Shown in pieces: positions 27,016-37,011 of a DNA stretch of 64,000 bases (its first letter is position 1; every line of letters starts with the position of its first letter). Source of the stretch: Flavobacteriales bacterium (GTDB lineage: Bacteria > Bacteroidota > Bacteroidia > Flavobacteriales_D > Crocinitomicaceae); assembly GCA_947491305.1 (NCBI GenBank), contig CANLIL010000008.1, positions 1 to 64,000 on the forward strand, in the 5' to 3' direction. The translations under genes and the position numbers were made by a program. The notes beneath the pieces were generated by a model. The model searched no databases and was not told the origin of the DNA. It was given only the letters and a program-made list of their open reading frames with translations.

Positions 27016-27132
27016 TTACCCTTGTCTTTGTTTAAGTTTAGGATTCTTTTTATTAATCACATAAACTCTACCTTTTCTCTTAACGATCTTGCAATCTGCA
27101 GTTCGTTTTTTTACTGATGCTCTTACTTTCAT
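27016..27132 (-). CDS. rpmJ: 50S ribosomal protein L36, zinc-ligand-poor form
   Basis: A 38-residue protein read directly from the minus strand: it starts [18 protein letters not shown] and ends [10 protein letters not shown]. It is too short for a general ORF cut-off but sits in its canonical place between infA and rpsM. Only one Cys remains of the C-C-C-H zinc ligands found in the zinc-binding form, so this is the zinc-independent version. It stabilises 23S rRNA folding in the large subunit. Confidence 0.95.
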   Translation of the reverse strand: MKVRASVKKRTADCKIVKRKGRVYVINKKNPKLKQRQG

Positions 27133-27155
27133 CTTTTTTCTTATTAAGGAAATTC

Positions 27156-27374
27156 CTATTTGTATCTAAATGATATTCTACCTTTTGTTAAATCATAAGG
27201 AGACATTTCAACTTTTACGCGATCACCTGGAAGAATTTTAATGTAAAACATTCTCATTTTTCCGGAGATATGAGCTGTAATAATGTGACCATTTTCAAGC
27301 TCTACTCTAAACATTGCGTTAGAAAGTGCTTCGATGATAACTCCATCTTGCTCAATTGAAGATTGCTTTGCCAT
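27156..27374 (-). CDS. infA: Translation initiation factor IF-1
   Basis: Single OB-fold protein of 72 residues that occupies the 30S A site during initiation. It shows the typical start [20 protein letters not shown] and the RNA-binding [18 protein letters not shown] near residues 50-67. It starts 2 bases below the secY stop and precedes rpmJ, as in other spc operons. Confidence 0.97.
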   Translation of the reverse strand: MAKQSSIEQDGVIIEALSNAMFRVELENGHIITAHISGKMRMFYIKILPGDRVKVEMSPYDLTKGRISFRYK

Positions 27375-27376
27375 AT

Positions 27377-28723
27377 TTAAAACCCTGATAATTCGTTTGG
27401 TTGTCTTCTACCTTTAATACGTGAACCTTCCATTAAACCATCCATGTGACGATTTAACAAGTAAGATTCAATTTGTTGTAAAGTATCCAAAACAACACCA
27501 ACCATGATTAGAATTGACGTACCTCCAAAGAACATTGCAAATGCATCATTTACACCCGCAATTTTAGCAATTGCTGGTAAAATAGCAATTGCTGCTAAAA
27601 ACAATGAACCTGGGAAAGTTATTCTTGAAACCAACGTATCAATGTAGCTAGCTGTGTCTTCACCTGGTCGAACACCGGGAATAAAACCACCACTTCTTTT
27701 TAAGTCATCCGCAATTTTACGAGGATTAATCATAATTGCTGTGTAAAAATAAGTAAAGATAATAATCATCAATGCTAATAAAACATTGTAAGTAAGACCG
27801 TACATATCTCCAAGTGTTTTTTGAATAAAACCAGCAGGTTCAGCACTATTTCCAGAAAATAACATCATTGGAATCGTCATAATTGTTTGAGCAAAGATGA
27901 TCGGCATAACTCCACTTGCATTCACCTTAATAGGCAAATAGTTTCTAGCACCTTGATCGTCTACTGCTCTTGCACCAACAACTCTTTTTGCTGTATTTAA
28001 AGGAATTCTTCTAACACCTTGAACAATTAATATAGTTCCTAAAACCACTAGCATAAATGCAACGATTTCAATTACCATTTTAATTAAGTTACCAGATCCT
28101 AAATTAAATCCAAACTCAGCAGTAAATGCTTCTGGCAATCTAGCAAGAATACCAACAGTTATCAATAATGAAATTCCATTACCAATACCTTTTTCAGTAA
28201 TTCTTTCCCCAAGCCACACAGCAAACATAGATCCTGCAATCAATACTAAAATTGTTTGTGTCCACCAGAAAGTTCCAGCATCAGCAGGCATTGCGCCTTT
28301 TGATTCCACGTATAATGCTAAATAACTTGGAGCTTGTAAAGCACAAATAACAACGGTTAGAATACGTGTATAGTTATTGATTCTTTTTCTTCCAGACTCA
28401 CCTTCATTTTGCATTTTTTGAACAGCAGGTACTGCCATTCCTAACAATTGCATAATGATTGATGCACTAATGTATGGCATAATACCCAAGGCCATAACAG
28501 ACGCATGAGTAAAACCACCACCAGAAAATAAAGACAACAACGTTTCCAACGTATTTTGTCCACCGTTTGCTTGTGCATTCATCAAGGCTGTGTAATTTAC
28601 CCCTGGTAAAATCACAAACGAACCAAGACGATATACCAAGATAAGTCCAAGAGTTAAGATAATTCTTTTTCTTAACTCTTCAACTTTCCAGATGTTTTTG
28701 ATATTTTGTATAAAACGTTTCAT
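27377..28723 (-). CDS. secY: Protein translocase subunit SecY
   Basis: Pore of the Sec channel in the inner membrane. Ten membrane segments can be picked out over 448 residues; the first ([16 protein letters not shown]) is followed by a plug-like stretch. [11 protein letters not shown] near 90-100 and the cytoplasmic loop with [22 protein letters not shown] near 340-360 are SecY hallmarks. I chose the ATG at 28723 ([18 protein letters not shown]) because the longer frame from 28762 adds 13 residues overlapping rplO. It follows rplO as in all spc operons. Confidence 0.97.
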   Translation of the reverse strand: MKRFIQNIKNIWKVEELRKRIILTLGLILVYRLGSFVILPGVNYTALMNAQANGGQNTLETLLSLFSGGGFTHASVMALGIMPYISASIIMQLLGMAVPAVQKMQNEGESGRKRINNYTRILTVVICALQAPSYLALYVESKGAMPADAGTFWWTQTILVLIAGSMFAVWLGERITEKGIGNGISLLITVGILARLPEAFTAEFGFNLGSGNLIKMVIEIVAFMLVVLGTILIVQGVRRIPLNTAKRVVGARAVDDQGARNYLPIKVNASGVMPIIFAQTIMTIPMMLFSGNSAEPAGFIQKTLGDMYGLTYNVLLALMIIIFTYFYTAIMINPRKIADDLKRSGGFIPGVRPGEDTASYIDTLVSRITFPGSLFLAAIAILPAIAKIAGVNDAFAMFFGGTSILIMVGVVLDTLQQIESYLLNRHMDGLMEGSRIKGRRQPNELSGF

Positions 28724-28746
28724 TTTAAAAATATTGGCAAAGTTAA

Positions 28747-29193
28747 TTAGATTTCTGAACAATTCCCACCTTGTCCTTCAATAACAGTTTTAGCTGTTGA
28801 TGAGAACTTGTGAGCTGACACATTTATCTTTGCTTTCAACTCTCCTCTTCCTAAAATTTTAACCAACTCATTTCTTGATACTAAGCCATTTTCACGTAAT
28901 ACATCAGGAGTAATTTCTGATACATTTTTACGATCAACCAAAGCTTGAATAATATCTAAATTGATTGCTTTGTATTCCACTCGGTTTATGTTTTTAAAAC
29001 CAAACTTAGGAACACGTCTTTGTAACGGCATTTGCCCACCTTCGAAACCAATCTTAGTTTTATAACCAGATCTTGATTTCGCTCCTTTATGTCCACGAGT
29101 AGAAGTTCCACCGTGACCAGAACCCTGACCACGAGCGATTCTTTTTTCTCTTTTAACAGAACCTGATGCAGGAGTTAAATTATGTAAATTCAT
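28747..29193 (-). CDS. rplO: 50S ribosomal protein L15
   Basis: Late-assembly large-subunit protein. The 148 residues start MNLHNLTPASGSVKREKR, followed by the Gly/Arg-rich GQGSGHGGTSTRGHKGAKSR that threads into 23S rRNA, and a C-terminal globular part with ISAHKFSSTAK-like sequence. It lies between rpmD and secY. Confidence 0.97.
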   Translation of the reverse strand: MNLHNLTPASGSVKREKRIARGQGSGHGGTSTRGHKGAKSRSGYKTKIGFEGGQMPLQRRVPKFGFKNINRVEYKAINLDIIQALVDRKNVSEITPDVLRENGLVSRNELVKILGRGELKAKINVSAHKFSSTAKTVIEGQGGNCSEI

Positions 29194-29213
29194 TGTAAAT
29201 CGATTTTAAAGTT

Positions 29214-29390
29214 TTACTGAACAACCACTAACATGTGTTGTACTTTCTTAACCATCCCTAGAATTTGAGGAGTTGCTTCATGTTCAACAACTTGATTCAA
29301 TTTTCTAAATCCTAACGCTTTTAACGTAGCTTTTTGATCAGCTGGACGTTTAATAGCGCTTTTAACTTGCTTAATTTTAATTGTAGCCAT
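29214..29390 (-). CDS. rpmD: 50S ribosomal protein L30
   Basis: A 58-residue protein read from the minus strand: it starts MATIKIKQVKSAIKRPADQK, continues with LGFRKLNQVVEHEATPQILG and ends in MLVVVQ. It matches the short bacterial L30 with its ferredoxin-like fold. It is missed by length cut-offs but sits in its canonical position between rpsE (11 bases upstream) and rplO. Confidence 0.96.
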   Translation of the reverse strand: MATIKIKQVKSAIKRPADQKATLKALGFRKLNQVVEHEATPQILGMVKKVQHMLVVVQ

Positions 29391-29401
29391 TTTTTCGTCT
29401 A

Positions 29402-29920
29402 TTAACCGTTAAATACTTTATCCAAACTGATTCCTCTTTGTTTCGCTACAGCAACAGCATCTCTCATTTTAGAAAGTGCATCGATTGTTGCTTTAACAAC
29501 GTTATGAGGATTTGAAGATCCTTGAGATTTTGCCAATACATTGTGTACTCCAACACTTTCCAAAACTGCACGCATCGCACCACCGGCGATTACTCCAGTT
29601 CCGACAGTAGCTGGCTTCAACAATACTTGAGCTCCACCGAATTTACCTTTTTGAAGATGTGGAACAGTACCTTTTAAAATTGGAACTTTGATCAAATTTT
29701 TCTTTGCATCATCAATTCCTTTTGTAATAGCCTCTGTTACCTCTTTTGCTTTTCCTAAACCATGACCAACGATACCGTTTTCATCACCTACAACAACGAT
29801 TGCTGAGAAAGTGAATGTACGACCACCTTTAGTTACTTTAGTAACACGGTTTACAGCAACGAGTTTATCTTTTAACTCTGTATCTGCAGATTTTACTCTA
29901 TTCAATTCTTGTGCTGCCAT
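29402..29920 (-). CDS. rpsE: 30S ribosomal protein S5
   Basis: Small-subunit protein involved in translational accuracy at the mRNA entry site. The 172 residues contain the double-stranded RNA-binding-like N-domain ([21 protein letters not shown] near 18-38) and the conserved [20 protein letters not shown] near 113-132. The order rplR-rpsE-rpmD is standard. Confidence 0.98.
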   Translation of the reverse strand: MAAQELNRVKSADTELKDKLVAVNRVTKVTKGGRTFTFSAIVVVGDENGIVGHGLGKAKEVTEAITKGIDDAKKNLIKVPILKGTVPHLQKGKFGGAQVLLKPATVGTGVIAGGAMRAVLESVGVHNVLAKSQGSSNPHNVVKATIDALSKMRDAVAVAKQRGISLDKVFNG

Positions 29921-29923
29921 TTC

Positions 29924-30277
29924 TTAAAATTTTAAACCGCCTTCTCGTGCTGAGTCAGCTAATGATTTAACTCTACCGTGGTATAGATAACCATTGCGAT
30001 CAAACACAACGCTTTCGATTCCGGCTTTTAATGCTTTTTCTGCAACTTCTTTACCAATAACTGCAGCTTGTTCAGACTTGTTTTTGTTCTCAACTGCTTT
30101 GTTTTTGTAAGAAGATGCTGATGCCAAAGTTACTCCGCTTGCATCATCAATCAACTGTGCGTAGATTTGTTTGTTGCTTCGGAATACTGTAAGGCGAGGC
30201 ACCTTAGAAGTACCAGTAATTCTTTTTCTGATTCTTCTTTTAATTTTTGCTCTTCTGTTTATTTTACTGAATGCCAT
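29924..30277 (-). CDS. rplR: 50S ribosomal protein L18
   Basis: 5S rRNA-binding protein of the central protuberance. The 117 residues show a basic start ([16 protein letters not shown]), [18 protein letters not shown] near 28-45, and the conserved end [20 protein letters not shown]. It starts 7 bases after rplF. Confidence 0.98.
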   Translation of the reverse strand: MAFSKINRRAKIKRRIRKRITGTSKVPRLTVFRSNKQIYAQLIDDASGVTLASASSYKNKAVENKNKSEQAAVIGKEVAEKALKAGIESVVFDRNGYLYHGRVKSLADSAREGGLKF

Positions 30278-30284
30278 AACTTAA

Positions 30285-30839
30285 TTATTTTTTACCTGCA
30301 GATTTACCAGCTTTTCTTCTAATTTCTTCACCTAAGAAGCGAATACCTTTTCCTTTGTAAGGTTCAGGTTTGCGAAGGGAACGAATTTTGGCAGCGACCT
30401 GGCCCAAAAGTTGTTTATCATACGATTCTAACGTAACAACAGGTGCCTTACCCTTTTGGGTGTCTGCAGATACCTTAATTTCATTAGGAACTTCTAAAAT
30501 AATAGCGTGAGAGTATCCCAATGCTAATTCCAACTGTTGACCAGTTGCTGTAGCACGGTAACCTACACCGATTACTTCTAATTCCTTTTTGTACCCTTCC
30601 GATACTCCTACAACCATGTTCTGCAATAAAGCGCGGTATAAACCATGCTTTGCACGATGTGCAGGCGCGTCTGATTCGCGGCTGAAAGTTATTGTATTGT
30701 CCTCAATTGATAAAGTAACACATGAATCGATTTCTTGTGTTAATTCACCTTTAGGACCCTTAACGGTAACAACGTTTCCGTTTAACTTTACGTCTACTCC
30801 ACTCGGGATGTTAACTGGGGATTTACCTATCCTTGACAT
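30285..30839 (-). CDS. rplF: 50S ribosomal protein L6
   Basis: Large-subunit protein at the base of the L7/L12 stalk near the factor-binding site. The 184 residues form two repeated domains; the start MSRIGKSPVNIPSGV and the C-terminal PEPYKGKGIRFLGEEIRRKAG (about 157-177) are diagnostic. Confidence 0.98.
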   Translation of the reverse strand: MSRIGKSPVNIPSGVDVKLNGNVVTVKGPKGELTQEIDSCVTLSIEDNTITFSRESDAPAHRAKHGLYRALLQNMVVGVSEGYKKELEVIGVGYRATATGQQLELALGYSHAIILEVPNEIKVSADTQKGKAPVVTLESYDKQLLGQVAAKIRSLRKPEPYKGKGIRFLGEEIRRKAGKSAGKK

Positions 30840-30857
30840 TTCTAACTATACTTAAAA

Positions 30858-31256
30858 TTAATATACGTAACAAAGAACTTCTCCGCCTACGTTGTTTCTT
30901 CTTGCTTCTTTATCAGTAATTACTCCTTTAGAAGTAGAGACGATTGCAATACCCAAACCGTTTAATACGCGAGGCATTTCAACTGCTGCGCTGTATTTTC
31001 TTAAACCTGGACGAGATGCTCTTTGCAATTTTGTAATTGCAGGAACTTTCGTTGATGGGTTGTACTTCAAGGCAATTTTAATAATACCTTGTTTGTCATC
31101 TTCTTCAAATTTGTAATTTGTGATGTATCCTTGATCGAATAAAATTTGTGTCATTGCACGTTTTACATTCGAACTTGGAATTTCTACCATTTTCAAACCA
31201 GCTGAACTCGCGTTACGAATTCGGGTTAGAAAATCTGCTATAGGATCTGTATTCAT
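30858..31256 (-). CDS. rpsH: 30S ribosomal protein S8
   Basis: 16S central-domain binding protein and classical spc-operon autoregulator in E. coli. The 132 residues start [20 protein letters not shown] and end with [21 protein letters not shown]. No separate regulatory hairpin is obvious in the 18-24-base spacers around it. Confidence 0.98.
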   Translation of the reverse strand: MNTDPIADFLTRIRNASSAGLKMVEIPSSNVKRAMTQILFDQGYITNYKFEEDDKQGIIKIALKYNPSTKVPAITKLQRASRPGLRKYSAAVEMPRVLNGLGIAIVSTSKGVITDKEARRNNVGGEVLCYVY

Positions 31257-31279
31257 AATATTCCTACTTAATGTTTAAA

Positions 31280-31594
31280 TTACCAACTTGCTTTTTTAAC
31301 TCCTGGGATTTTACCAGACAAAGCCATTTCACGGAAAGTTACCCTTGAAAGACCAAACTGACGCATGTATCCTCTAGGTCTTCCTGTCAAACCACAACGG
31401 TTGTGAACACGAATTTTAGAAGAATTTGCAGGCAATTTTTGAATTGCCATCATTGCATCCCACTTAGCTGCTTGAATTTCTTCAGATGTGTCAGTTGACT
31501 TTAAAATTTTAGTCAACTCTTCACGTTTCTTAGCATATCTAACAACCATTTTTTCTCTTTTACGCTCACGCGCTTTCATTGATTCTTTTGCCAT
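31280..31594 (-). CDS. rpsN: 30S ribosomal protein S14 (zinc-independent form)
   Basis: Small-subunit head protein. The 104 residues carry the diagnostic [21 protein letters not shown] (about 64-84) and end [11 protein letters not shown]. There is a single Cys and no CxxC pair, so it is the long zinc-independent type rather than the short zinc-ribbon one, consistent with the L36 in this operon. Confidence 0.97.
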   Translation of the reverse strand: MAKESMKARERKREKMVVRYAKKREELTKILKSTDTSEEIQAAKWDAMMAIQKLPANSSKIRVHNRCGLTGRPRGYMRQFGLSRVTFREMALSGKIPGVKKASW

Positions 31595-31600
31595 CTCTAC

Positions 31601-32152
31601 TTATTTTTTAATAAATGGGAAACCAAATGCATCTAACAAAGCCATACCTTCTTCATCACTGTCAGCTGACGTAACAAATGTAATATCCATACCTAAAATA
31701 CGGTTTACTTTATCAATGTCAATTTCTGGGAAAATGATATGTTCCTTGATACCCAAGTTGAAATTTCCACGACCATCAAAACCTTTCGGATTGATACCAC
31801 GGAAATCACGTGTTCTTGGTAAAGCAACAGAAATTAAACGATCAAGAAAATCATACATTTTCTCACCTCTTAATGTTACTTTAGTTCCAATTGGCATTCC
31901 TTTTCTTAGCTTAAAGTTAGAGATATCCTTTTTTGAAATTGTCGTAATCGCTTTTTGACCAGCAATTCTTGACAAATCTACTACAGCATTATCAATTAAC
32001 TTTTTATCCGCTACTGCGTCTCCCATTCCTTGGCTCAACACAATTTTCTCAAGTTTTGGTACTCTCATAATTGTTTTGTACCCGAACTTGTCAGTTAATG
32101 CAGGAATAATCTCAGCATTGTACTTTTCTTTAAGTCTTGGTGAATAACTCAT
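31601..32152 (-). CDS. rplE: 50S ribosomal protein L5
   Basis: 5S rRNA-binding protein that contacts P-site tRNA and bridges to S13. The 183 residues include [21 protein letters not shown] near 105-125 and [10 protein letters not shown] near 143. Its ATG shares one base with the rplX stop (TAATG), implying translational coupling. Confidence 0.98.
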   Translation of the reverse strand: MSYSPRLKEKYNAEIIPALTDKFGYKTIMRVPKLEKIVLSQGMGDAVADKKLIDNAVVDLSRIAGQKAITTISKKDISNFKLRKGMPIGTKVTLRGEKMYDFLDRLISVALPRTRDFRGINPKGFDGRGNFNLGIKEHIIFPEIDIDKVNRILGMDITFVTSADSDEEGMALLDAFGFPFIKK

Positions 32153-32469
32153 TACTTAATCTCCTCCCCTGATTTTTTTGAATAACGAACTAATTTTCCT
32201 TCTGTGTTAATTTTACGGCCAATGCGTGAAGCTTGACCTTTAACAACGTTCATAAGGTTTGAAATGTGGATACCGGCTTCCTTCTCCACGATTCCTCCTT
32301 GAGGATCTGCTGCACTTGGTTTAGCGTGTTTCTTAACTAAGTTAACACCTTCAACAATTGCACGCATTTTTTTTCTGTCTATAGTAAGGACTTTGCCTTC
32401 TTGACCTTTTGATTCACCGCTAATTACTTTAACAGTGTCACCTACTTTAATGTGTAATTTCTGTTGCAT
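32152..32469 (-). CDS. rplX: 50S ribosomal protein L24
   Basis: Assembly-initiator protein with a KOW motif ([20 protein letters not shown], residues 9-28) and a C-terminal extension ending in SKKSGEEIK. The 105-residue length is typical. It follows rplN and is coupled to rplE by a one-base overlap. Confidence 0.98.
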   Translation of the reverse strand: MQQKLHIKVGDTVKVISGESKGQEGKVLTIDRKKMRAIVEGVNLVKKHAKPSAADPQGGIVEKEAGIHISNLMNVVKGQASRIGRKINTEGKLVRYSKKSGEEIK

Positions 32470-32482
32470 AACTTCAATTAGT

Positions 32483-32851
32483 TTAAAGTACCTCAGGAGC
32501 TAATGAAACAACTTTCATATAGTTGTTTTCACGCAGCTCACGAGCAACTGGTCCGAAAATACGAGTTCCTCTCATTTCACCCGCTTGATTTAAGATAACG
32601 CAAGCGTTATCATCAAAACGAATATAAGAACCATCCGCACGGCGTACTTCTTTTTTTGTTCTTACTACTACTGCCTTGGCAACCGTTCCCTTTTTGACGG
32701 CACCAGAGGGCATTGCACTCTTAACAGCGACTACGATTTTATCTCCTACGGATGCATAACGTCTTTTCGTACCGCCTAAAACACGGATTACTAATACTGT
32801 TTTTGCTCCAGAGTTATCTGCGACTGCAAGTCTTGATTCTGTTTGTATCAT
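32483..32851 (-). CDS. rplN: 50S ribosomal protein L14
   Basis: Intersubunit-bridge protein. The 122 residues start [17 protein letters not shown] and include [18 protein letters not shown] near 75-92 and [14 protein letters not shown] near 97-110, the most conserved L14 stretches. Confidence 0.98.
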   Translation of the reverse strand: MIQTESRLAVADNSGAKTVLVIRVLGGTKRRYASVGDKIVVAVKSAMPSGAVKKGTVAKAVVVRTKKEVRRADGSYIRFDDNACVILNQAGEMRGTRIFGPVARELRENNYMKVVSLAPEVL

Positions 32852-32860
32852 TACTAAAAC

Positions 32861-33118
32861 TTATTTAGCTCGTTCAATAATTTCAACCAATCTCCAGTTC
32901 TTTGATTTACTCAAAGGACGTGTTTCCATGATTTTAACTGTATCTCCTTCGTTACAGTCATTGTTTTCATCGTGGGCGACAAATTTAGTAGTTTTTTTGA
33001 CAAACTTACCATATTTTGGATGTTTTACTTTACGCTCTACAGAAACTACAATAGATTTCTGCATTTTATTGCTTGTAACGACTCCAACTCGCTCTTTTCT
33101 TAAATTACGCTTTTCCAT
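32861..33118 (-). CDS. rpsQ: 30S ribosomal protein S17
   Basis: Primary 16S rRNA-binding OB-fold protein of 85 residues. The start [19 protein letters not shown] and the conserved [20 protein letters not shown] near 59-78 identify it. It is placed between rpmC and rplN as expected. Confidence 0.98.
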   Translation of the reverse strand: MEKRNLRKERVGVVTSNKMQKSIVVSVERKVKHPKYGKFVKKTTKFVAHDENNDCNEGDTVKIMETRPLSKSKNWRLVEIIERAK

Positions 33119-33150
33119 GTCAAGCTAATTTCATTTGTTTAAACAAGCAA

Positions 33151-33345
33151 CTAAGCCTGTGCTTCACGTTTAGTTAATTCAGTATTCAATCTTGCGATTG
33201 TTTTTCTGACATCTCGAATCTGTAAAGGATTCTCCATTGGCGCCACACTGTGCGACAATTTCATCTTAGCTAGTTGCTCAGACAAGTCCGATATACGTTT
33301 CTTAACGTCTTCAACTGAAAGCTGTGTGATTTCTTGCTGCTTCAT
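33151..33345 (-). CDS. rpmC: 50S ribosomal protein L29
   Basis: Helical-hairpin protein at the tunnel exit, part of the SRP and trigger-factor docking site. The ATG at 33345 gives 64 residues starting MKQQEITQLSVEDVKKRISD and ending ARLNTELTKREAQA. A longer frame that overlaps rplP adds 18 residues unlike L29 and was rejected. Confidence 0.95.
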   Translation of the reverse strand: MKQQEITQLSVEDVKKRISDLSEQLAKMKLSHSVAPMENPLQIRDVRKTIARLNTELTKREAQA

Positions 33346-33353
33346 ATTAATAA

Positions 33354-33782
33354 CTATTTCTCTGGTATAACATAATCGTTGCGGACAACGAATTTGCATT
33401 TCACTGGTAATTTTTGAGCTGCCAAACGTAATGCTTCTTTAGCAATTTCGTATGACACACCATCCGCTTCAAACATGATGCGACCTGGTTTAACTACTGC
33501 TACCCAGTGACTTGGAGCACCTTTACCCTTACCCATACGTACTTCCGCAGGTTTTGAGGTAACTGGTTTGTCTGGGAAAATACGGATCCACACCTTTCCT
33601 TCACGTTTCATGTATCGAGTAACGGCAATACGTGATGCTTCGATTTGGCGTGATGTAATCCATCCAGGCTCCAATGTTTTTAATCCGAAAGAACCGAAAG
33701 CAATTGTACTACCTCTTTGGGCCATACCTCTGTTTCGACTTTTCTGAACTCTTCTAAATTTGGTTCTTTTTGGCTGTAACAT
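33354..33782 (-). CDS. rplP: 50S ribosomal protein L16
   Basis: Protein near the A-site tRNA elbow, needed for late 50S maturation. The 142 residues start [20 protein letters not shown] and carry [21 protein letters not shown] near 82-102. It begins about 24 bases after the rpsC stop. Confidence 0.98.
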   Translation of the reverse strand: MLQPKRTKFRRVQKSRNRGMAQRGSTIAFGSFGLKTLEPGWITSRQIEASRIAVTRYMKREGKVWIRIFPDKPVTSKPAEVRMGKGKGAPSHWVAVVKPGRIMFEADGVSYEIAKEALRLAAQKLPVKCKFVVRNDYVIPEK

Positions 33783-33806
33783 CTTCTGTAAATTTTACTG
33801 TCCTGT

Positions 33807-34535
33807 TTATTTTTTCTTTCTCTTAGCTCCCATTGGTTTTCTTGACCCTTGACCATTACCTGCTTTCGCAGCGGCTGCAGCCATTCCAACATTTGGAGAA
33901 AGATCGCGTTTTCCGTATACTTCGCCTTTGCATATCCACACTTTGATACCCAAACGGCCATACGTTGTATGTGCTTCGGAAACCGCATAATCGATGTCAG
34001 CTCTGAACGTATGTAACGGAGTACGTCCATCTTTGTACATCTCTGAACGAGCCATTTCTGCTCCATTTAAACGTCCGGAAATCTTAACTTTGATCCCTTC
34101 AGCTCCCATGCGCATTGTACTCGCGATTGCCATTTTAATAGCTCTTCTAAAAGAAATACGTGCTTCTAATTGACGAGCAATTCCATCCGAAACTAATCGA
34201 GCATCCAATTCTGGACGTTTCACCTCGAAAATGTTAATTTGAATTTCCTTTTTCGTTAATTTTTTTAACTCTTCTTTCAGTTTATCTACTTCTTGTCCAC
34301 CTTTACCAATGATAACTCCAGGTCGAGCTGTGTTGATCGTAACAGTAACAAGCTTAAGTGTTCTCTCGATAATGATTTTCGCGATACTAGCTCTAGATAA
34401 ACGAGCATTAAGGTATTTACGGATTTGATCATCTTCGATGATTTTATCTTTGTAATTATCCCCTCCATACCAGTTAGACTCCCATCCGTGGATGAAACCA
34501 AGTCTATTTCCTATTGGATTTGTTTTTTGTCCCAT
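33807..34535 (-). CDS. rpsC: 30S ribosomal protein S3
   Basis: Head protein forming part of the mRNA entry helicase. The 242 residues start [18 protein letters not shown], contain a type II KH domain with [17 protein letters not shown] near 70-86, and a C-terminal domain with [11 protein letters not shown] near 203. The tail is basic, with repeated Ala and Lys. Confidence 0.98.
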   Translation of the reverse strand: MGQKTNPIGNRLGFIHGWESNWYGGDNYKDKIIEDDQIRKYLNARLSRASIAKIIIERTLKLVTVTINTARPGVIIGKGGQEVDKLKEELKKLTKKEIQINIFEVKRPELDARLVSDGIARQLEARISFRRAIKMAIASTMRMGAEGIKVKISGRLNGAEMARSEMYKDGRTPLHTFRADIDYAVSEAHTTYGRLGIKVWICKGEVYGKRDLSPNVGMAAAAAKAGNGQGSRKPMGAKRKKK

Positions 34536-34545
34536 TTTATCCTAC

Positions 34546-34941
34546 TTATTTTGCACCATCAACTACAATGGTAACATGGTTTGATCTTTTTCTAATTCTG
34601 TGCGCTCTACCTTGAGGGGCAGCTTGAATTCTTTTCAACATAGCACCACCACCAACTTCTATTGATCGTACTACTAATGTTTCCTCTTCAATGCTTTTAC
34701 CCTCGTTTTTTTGTTCCCAGTTAGAAATTGCTGAACGCAATAACTTACCTAAACTTGTTGACGCATCTTTTGCATTATGTTGCAATATATTTAGAGCTTT
34801 ATTTACTTCAACTCCTCTTACAAGATCTGCAACTAATCTCATCTTTCTTGGAGCGATAGGCGAATCGTTCAAACGAGCTATTGCCGTTGTACTTTTCGTC
34901 TGCTTCAAATTTTCAGCTCTTAATCTCTTTCTAGCACCCAT
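34546..34941 (-). CDS. rplV: 50S ribosomal protein L22
   Basis: Tunnel-constriction protein. The 131 residues have the alpha/beta body (RKMRLVADLVRGVEVNKALNI near 32-52) and the beta-hairpin ending RAHRIRKRSNHVTIVV. A basic N-terminal extension of about 15 residues precedes the usual start of homology. Confidence 0.98.
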   Translation of the reverse strand: MGARKRLRAENLKQTKSTTAIARLNDSPIAPRKMRLVADLVRGVEVNKALNILQHNAKDASTSLGKLLRSAISNWEQKNEGKSIEEETLVVRSIEVGGGAMLKRIQAAPQGRAHRIRKRSNHVTIVVDGAK

Positions 34942-34960
34942 GGACTTTGCTATTTAAATT

Positions 34961-35239
34961 CTATCTTTTCTTATCTTTTTTATTCCCTCCATGGCCACGG
35001 AAATTTCGTGTAGGTGAAAATTCACCTAACTTATGACCAACCATGTTTTCACTTACGAAAACTGGAATAAACTTATTACCATTGTGTACGGCAAACGTTA
35101 ACCCGACGAAGTCAGGAGTTATAGTTGAAGCACGTGACCAAGTTTTGATTACTGCTTTACTACTTGATGCTTGCGCATCATCCACTCGTTTCATTAACTT
35201 GTAATGTACAAAAGGTGGTTTTTTCAACGAACGACTCAT
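34961..35239 (-). CDS. rpsS: 30S ribosomal protein S19
   Basis: Head protein bridging to L5 and the A-site finger. The 92 residues start [19 protein letters not shown] and carry the S19 signature [19 protein letters not shown] near 67-85. Confidence 0.98.
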   Translation of the reverse strand: MSRSLKKPPFVHYKLMKRVDDAQASSSKAVIKTWSRASTITPDFVGLTFAVHNGNKFIPVFVSENMVGHKLGEFSPTRNFRGHGGNKKDKKR

Positions 35240-35245
35240 ATCTTC

Positions 35246-36070
35246 TTATTTTTTTCTTCTTTCGATGATAAACTTATCTGAATACTTCTTCTTATTACGC
35301 GTTTTGTAACCTTTAGCTGGTACACCATTACGCGAACGTGGATGTCCTCCGGAGTTACGACCTTCACCACCACCCATTGGGTGATCGACAGGATTCATAA
35401 CTACACCACGTACACGTGGACGGCGACCTAACCAACGAGAGCGTCCTGCTTTACCAGAGACTACTAAGTTGTGTTCAGAATTTGAAACAGAACCGATTGT
35501 TGCCATACATGTTGTTAAAATCATTCTAGTTTCACCAGAAGGCATTTTAACGATTGCATAACGACCATCACGTGCGTTCAATTGAGCGTAAGTACCTGCT
35601 CCACGAGCAATAGCACCACCCTTCCCAGGTTTTAATTCAATATTATGAATTACAGTACCTAATGGAATATCACTTAATAAAAGTGCATTTCCTACATTAG
35701 GCGCAGCAGATTTTCCAGCTACAACAACATCACCAACTTTTAAACCGTTTGGTGCGATAATGTAACGTTTTTCCCCATCTGCATAAAATAACAACGCAAT
35801 GTTTGCTGTACGATTTGGATCATATTCGATCGTTTTAACCGTAGCAGGAACATCATGCTTGTCTCTTTTAAAATCAACGATACGGTATCTTTGTTTATGA
35901 CCACCACCCATATAGCGCATAGTCATTCTACCGTCGTTGTTACGACCACCAGATTTCTTCATTGGCGCAACAAGGCTCTTTTCAGGAACGTTTGTTGTGA
36001 TTTCTGAATAATCACTGTTGATCTTGTGTCTTTGCCCTGGAGTAATAGGCTTGAATTTTTTAAGACTCAT
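35246..36070 (-). CDS. rplB: 50S ribosomal protein L2
   Basis: Primary 23S rRNA-binding protein near the peptidyl-transferase centre. The 274 residues include the [20 protein letters not shown] block near 40-59 and the C-terminal [20 protein letters not shown] near 225-244, with the conserved His. It lies between rplW and rpsS. Confidence 0.98.
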   Translation of the reverse strand: MSLKKFKPITPGQRHKINSDYSEITTNVPEKSLVAPMKKSGGRNNDGRMTMRYMGGGHKQRYRIVDFKRDKHDVPATVKTIEYDPNRTANIALLFYADGEKRYIIAPNGLKVGDVVVAGKSAAPNVGNALLLSDIPLGTVIHNIELKPGKGGAIARGAGTYAQLNARDGRYAIVKMPSGETRMILTTCMATIGSVSNSEHNLVVSGKAGRSRWLGRRPRVRGVVMNPVDHPMGGGEGRNSGGHPRSRNGVPAKGYKTRNKKKYSDKFIIERRKK

Positions 36071-36081
36071 TTGTCAACTAC

Positions 36082-36381
36082 TTAAAAATTATTAAATAAA
36101 TCAATCGTTTCTCCTACTGCAACAGTAACAACAGCTTTTTTCCATTGTTTACTTGGTTGCTCAACGATACCTTTGTTAGTATATTTAACAGAGGATTTTC
36201 CACCGCCATAATTCATTGTACGAACGTCAGTAATACTTACTCCGTACATTTTCTCGACAGCATTTTTAATTTCTATTTTGTTTGCCTTCTTATCAACTGC
36301 AAAAGTAAAACGATTAAATTTCTCGCTTGCTCCTGTAGCTTTCTCAGAGATAATTGGCTTTTTGATAATTGCTTTCATCAT
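36082..36381 (-). CDS. rplW: 50S ribosomal protein L23
   Basis: Tunnel-exit protein and docking site for trigger factor and SRP. Two adjacent ATGs (36381, 36378) are possible starts; the frame one codon further upstream would use TTG. The protein is about 99 residues, with IKKPIISEKATGASEKFN near the start and KANKIEIKNAVEKMYGV near 33-49. It begins 4 bases after the rplD stop. Confidence 0.96.
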   Translation of the reverse strand: MMKAIIKKPIISEKATGASEKFNRFTFAVDKKANKIEIKNAVEKMYGVSITDVRTMNYGGGKSSVKYTNKGIVEQPSKQWKKAVVTVAVGETIDLFNNF

Positions 36382-36384
36382 CAA

Positions 36385-37011
36385 TTAGTTTAGAATCTTT
36401 TCGATTACTTCAATTGAACTTTCTGCCAAAACAACTTTACGTGCATTCAATACATCAAATGTATTTACAGAATCAGCTGTTACGACTTTAACTCTTCCTA
36501 GGTTACGAGATGATAAATAAACATTATCATTTTGATCACCTAAAATCATTAGAACTTTCTCATTTTCAAGTTTTAATGCTGACAACAAAGATTTAAAATC
36601 TTTCGTTTTAGCTGCATCAAAATTAAGATCTTCTAACACCATAATTGCATCACCTTGCGCTTTGTAAGAGAATGCAGATTTACGTGCCAATCTTTTTAAT
36701 TTGATATTTAATTTGAAATGATAGTTTCTTGGTCTTGGTCCGAAAATACGTCCACCACCCACACGAGTACCAGATTTAATATTCCCGACACGAGCTCCAC
36801 CAGTTCCTTTTTGTTTTTTAATTTTTCTACTAGATCCAGCGATTTCAGCTCTTTCTTTAGCTTTGTGCGTTCCTTGACGACGATTCGCCAAATGTTGCTT
36901 TACATCTAAATAAATTGCATGGTCGTTTGGTTCAATTCCAAACACTGTATCTGAAAGGGTTACCTTTTTAGAAGTAGCTTTTCCTTTCGCGTCAAATACT
37001 TTTACTTCCAT
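36385..37011 (-). CDS. rplD: 50S ribosomal protein L4
   Basis: Tunnel protein, and in E. coli the autoregulator of the S10 operon. The 208 residues contain the extended loop with RKIKKQKGTGGARVGNIKSG near 62-81 and GGRIFGPRPRNYHFKLN near 86-102. The ATG shares one base with the rplC stop (TAATG). Confidence 0.98.
   Translation of the reverse strand: MEVKVFDAKGKATSKKVTLSDTVFGIEPNDHAIYLDVKQHLANRRQGTHKAKERAEIAGSSRKIKKQKGTGGARVGNIKSGTRVGGGRIFGPRPRNYHFKLNIKLKRLARKSAFSYKAQGDAIMVLEDLNFDAAKTKDFKSLLSALKLENEKVLMILGDQNDNVYLSSRNLGRVKVVTADSVNTFDVLNARKVVLAESSIEVIEKILN

Noticed and set aside
28724-28762. Longer secY start
   Set aside because: It would add 13 residues overlapping rplO; the ATG at 28723 gives the usual SecY N-terminus.
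31488-31958. 156-residue plus-strand frame opposite rpsN and rplE
   Set aside because: An antisense shadow of two certain ribosomal genes with no family features.
33680-34066. 128-residue minus-strand frame overlapping rpsC and rplP
   Set aside because: It is out of frame with both real genes, which are certain from their protein signatures and canonical order.
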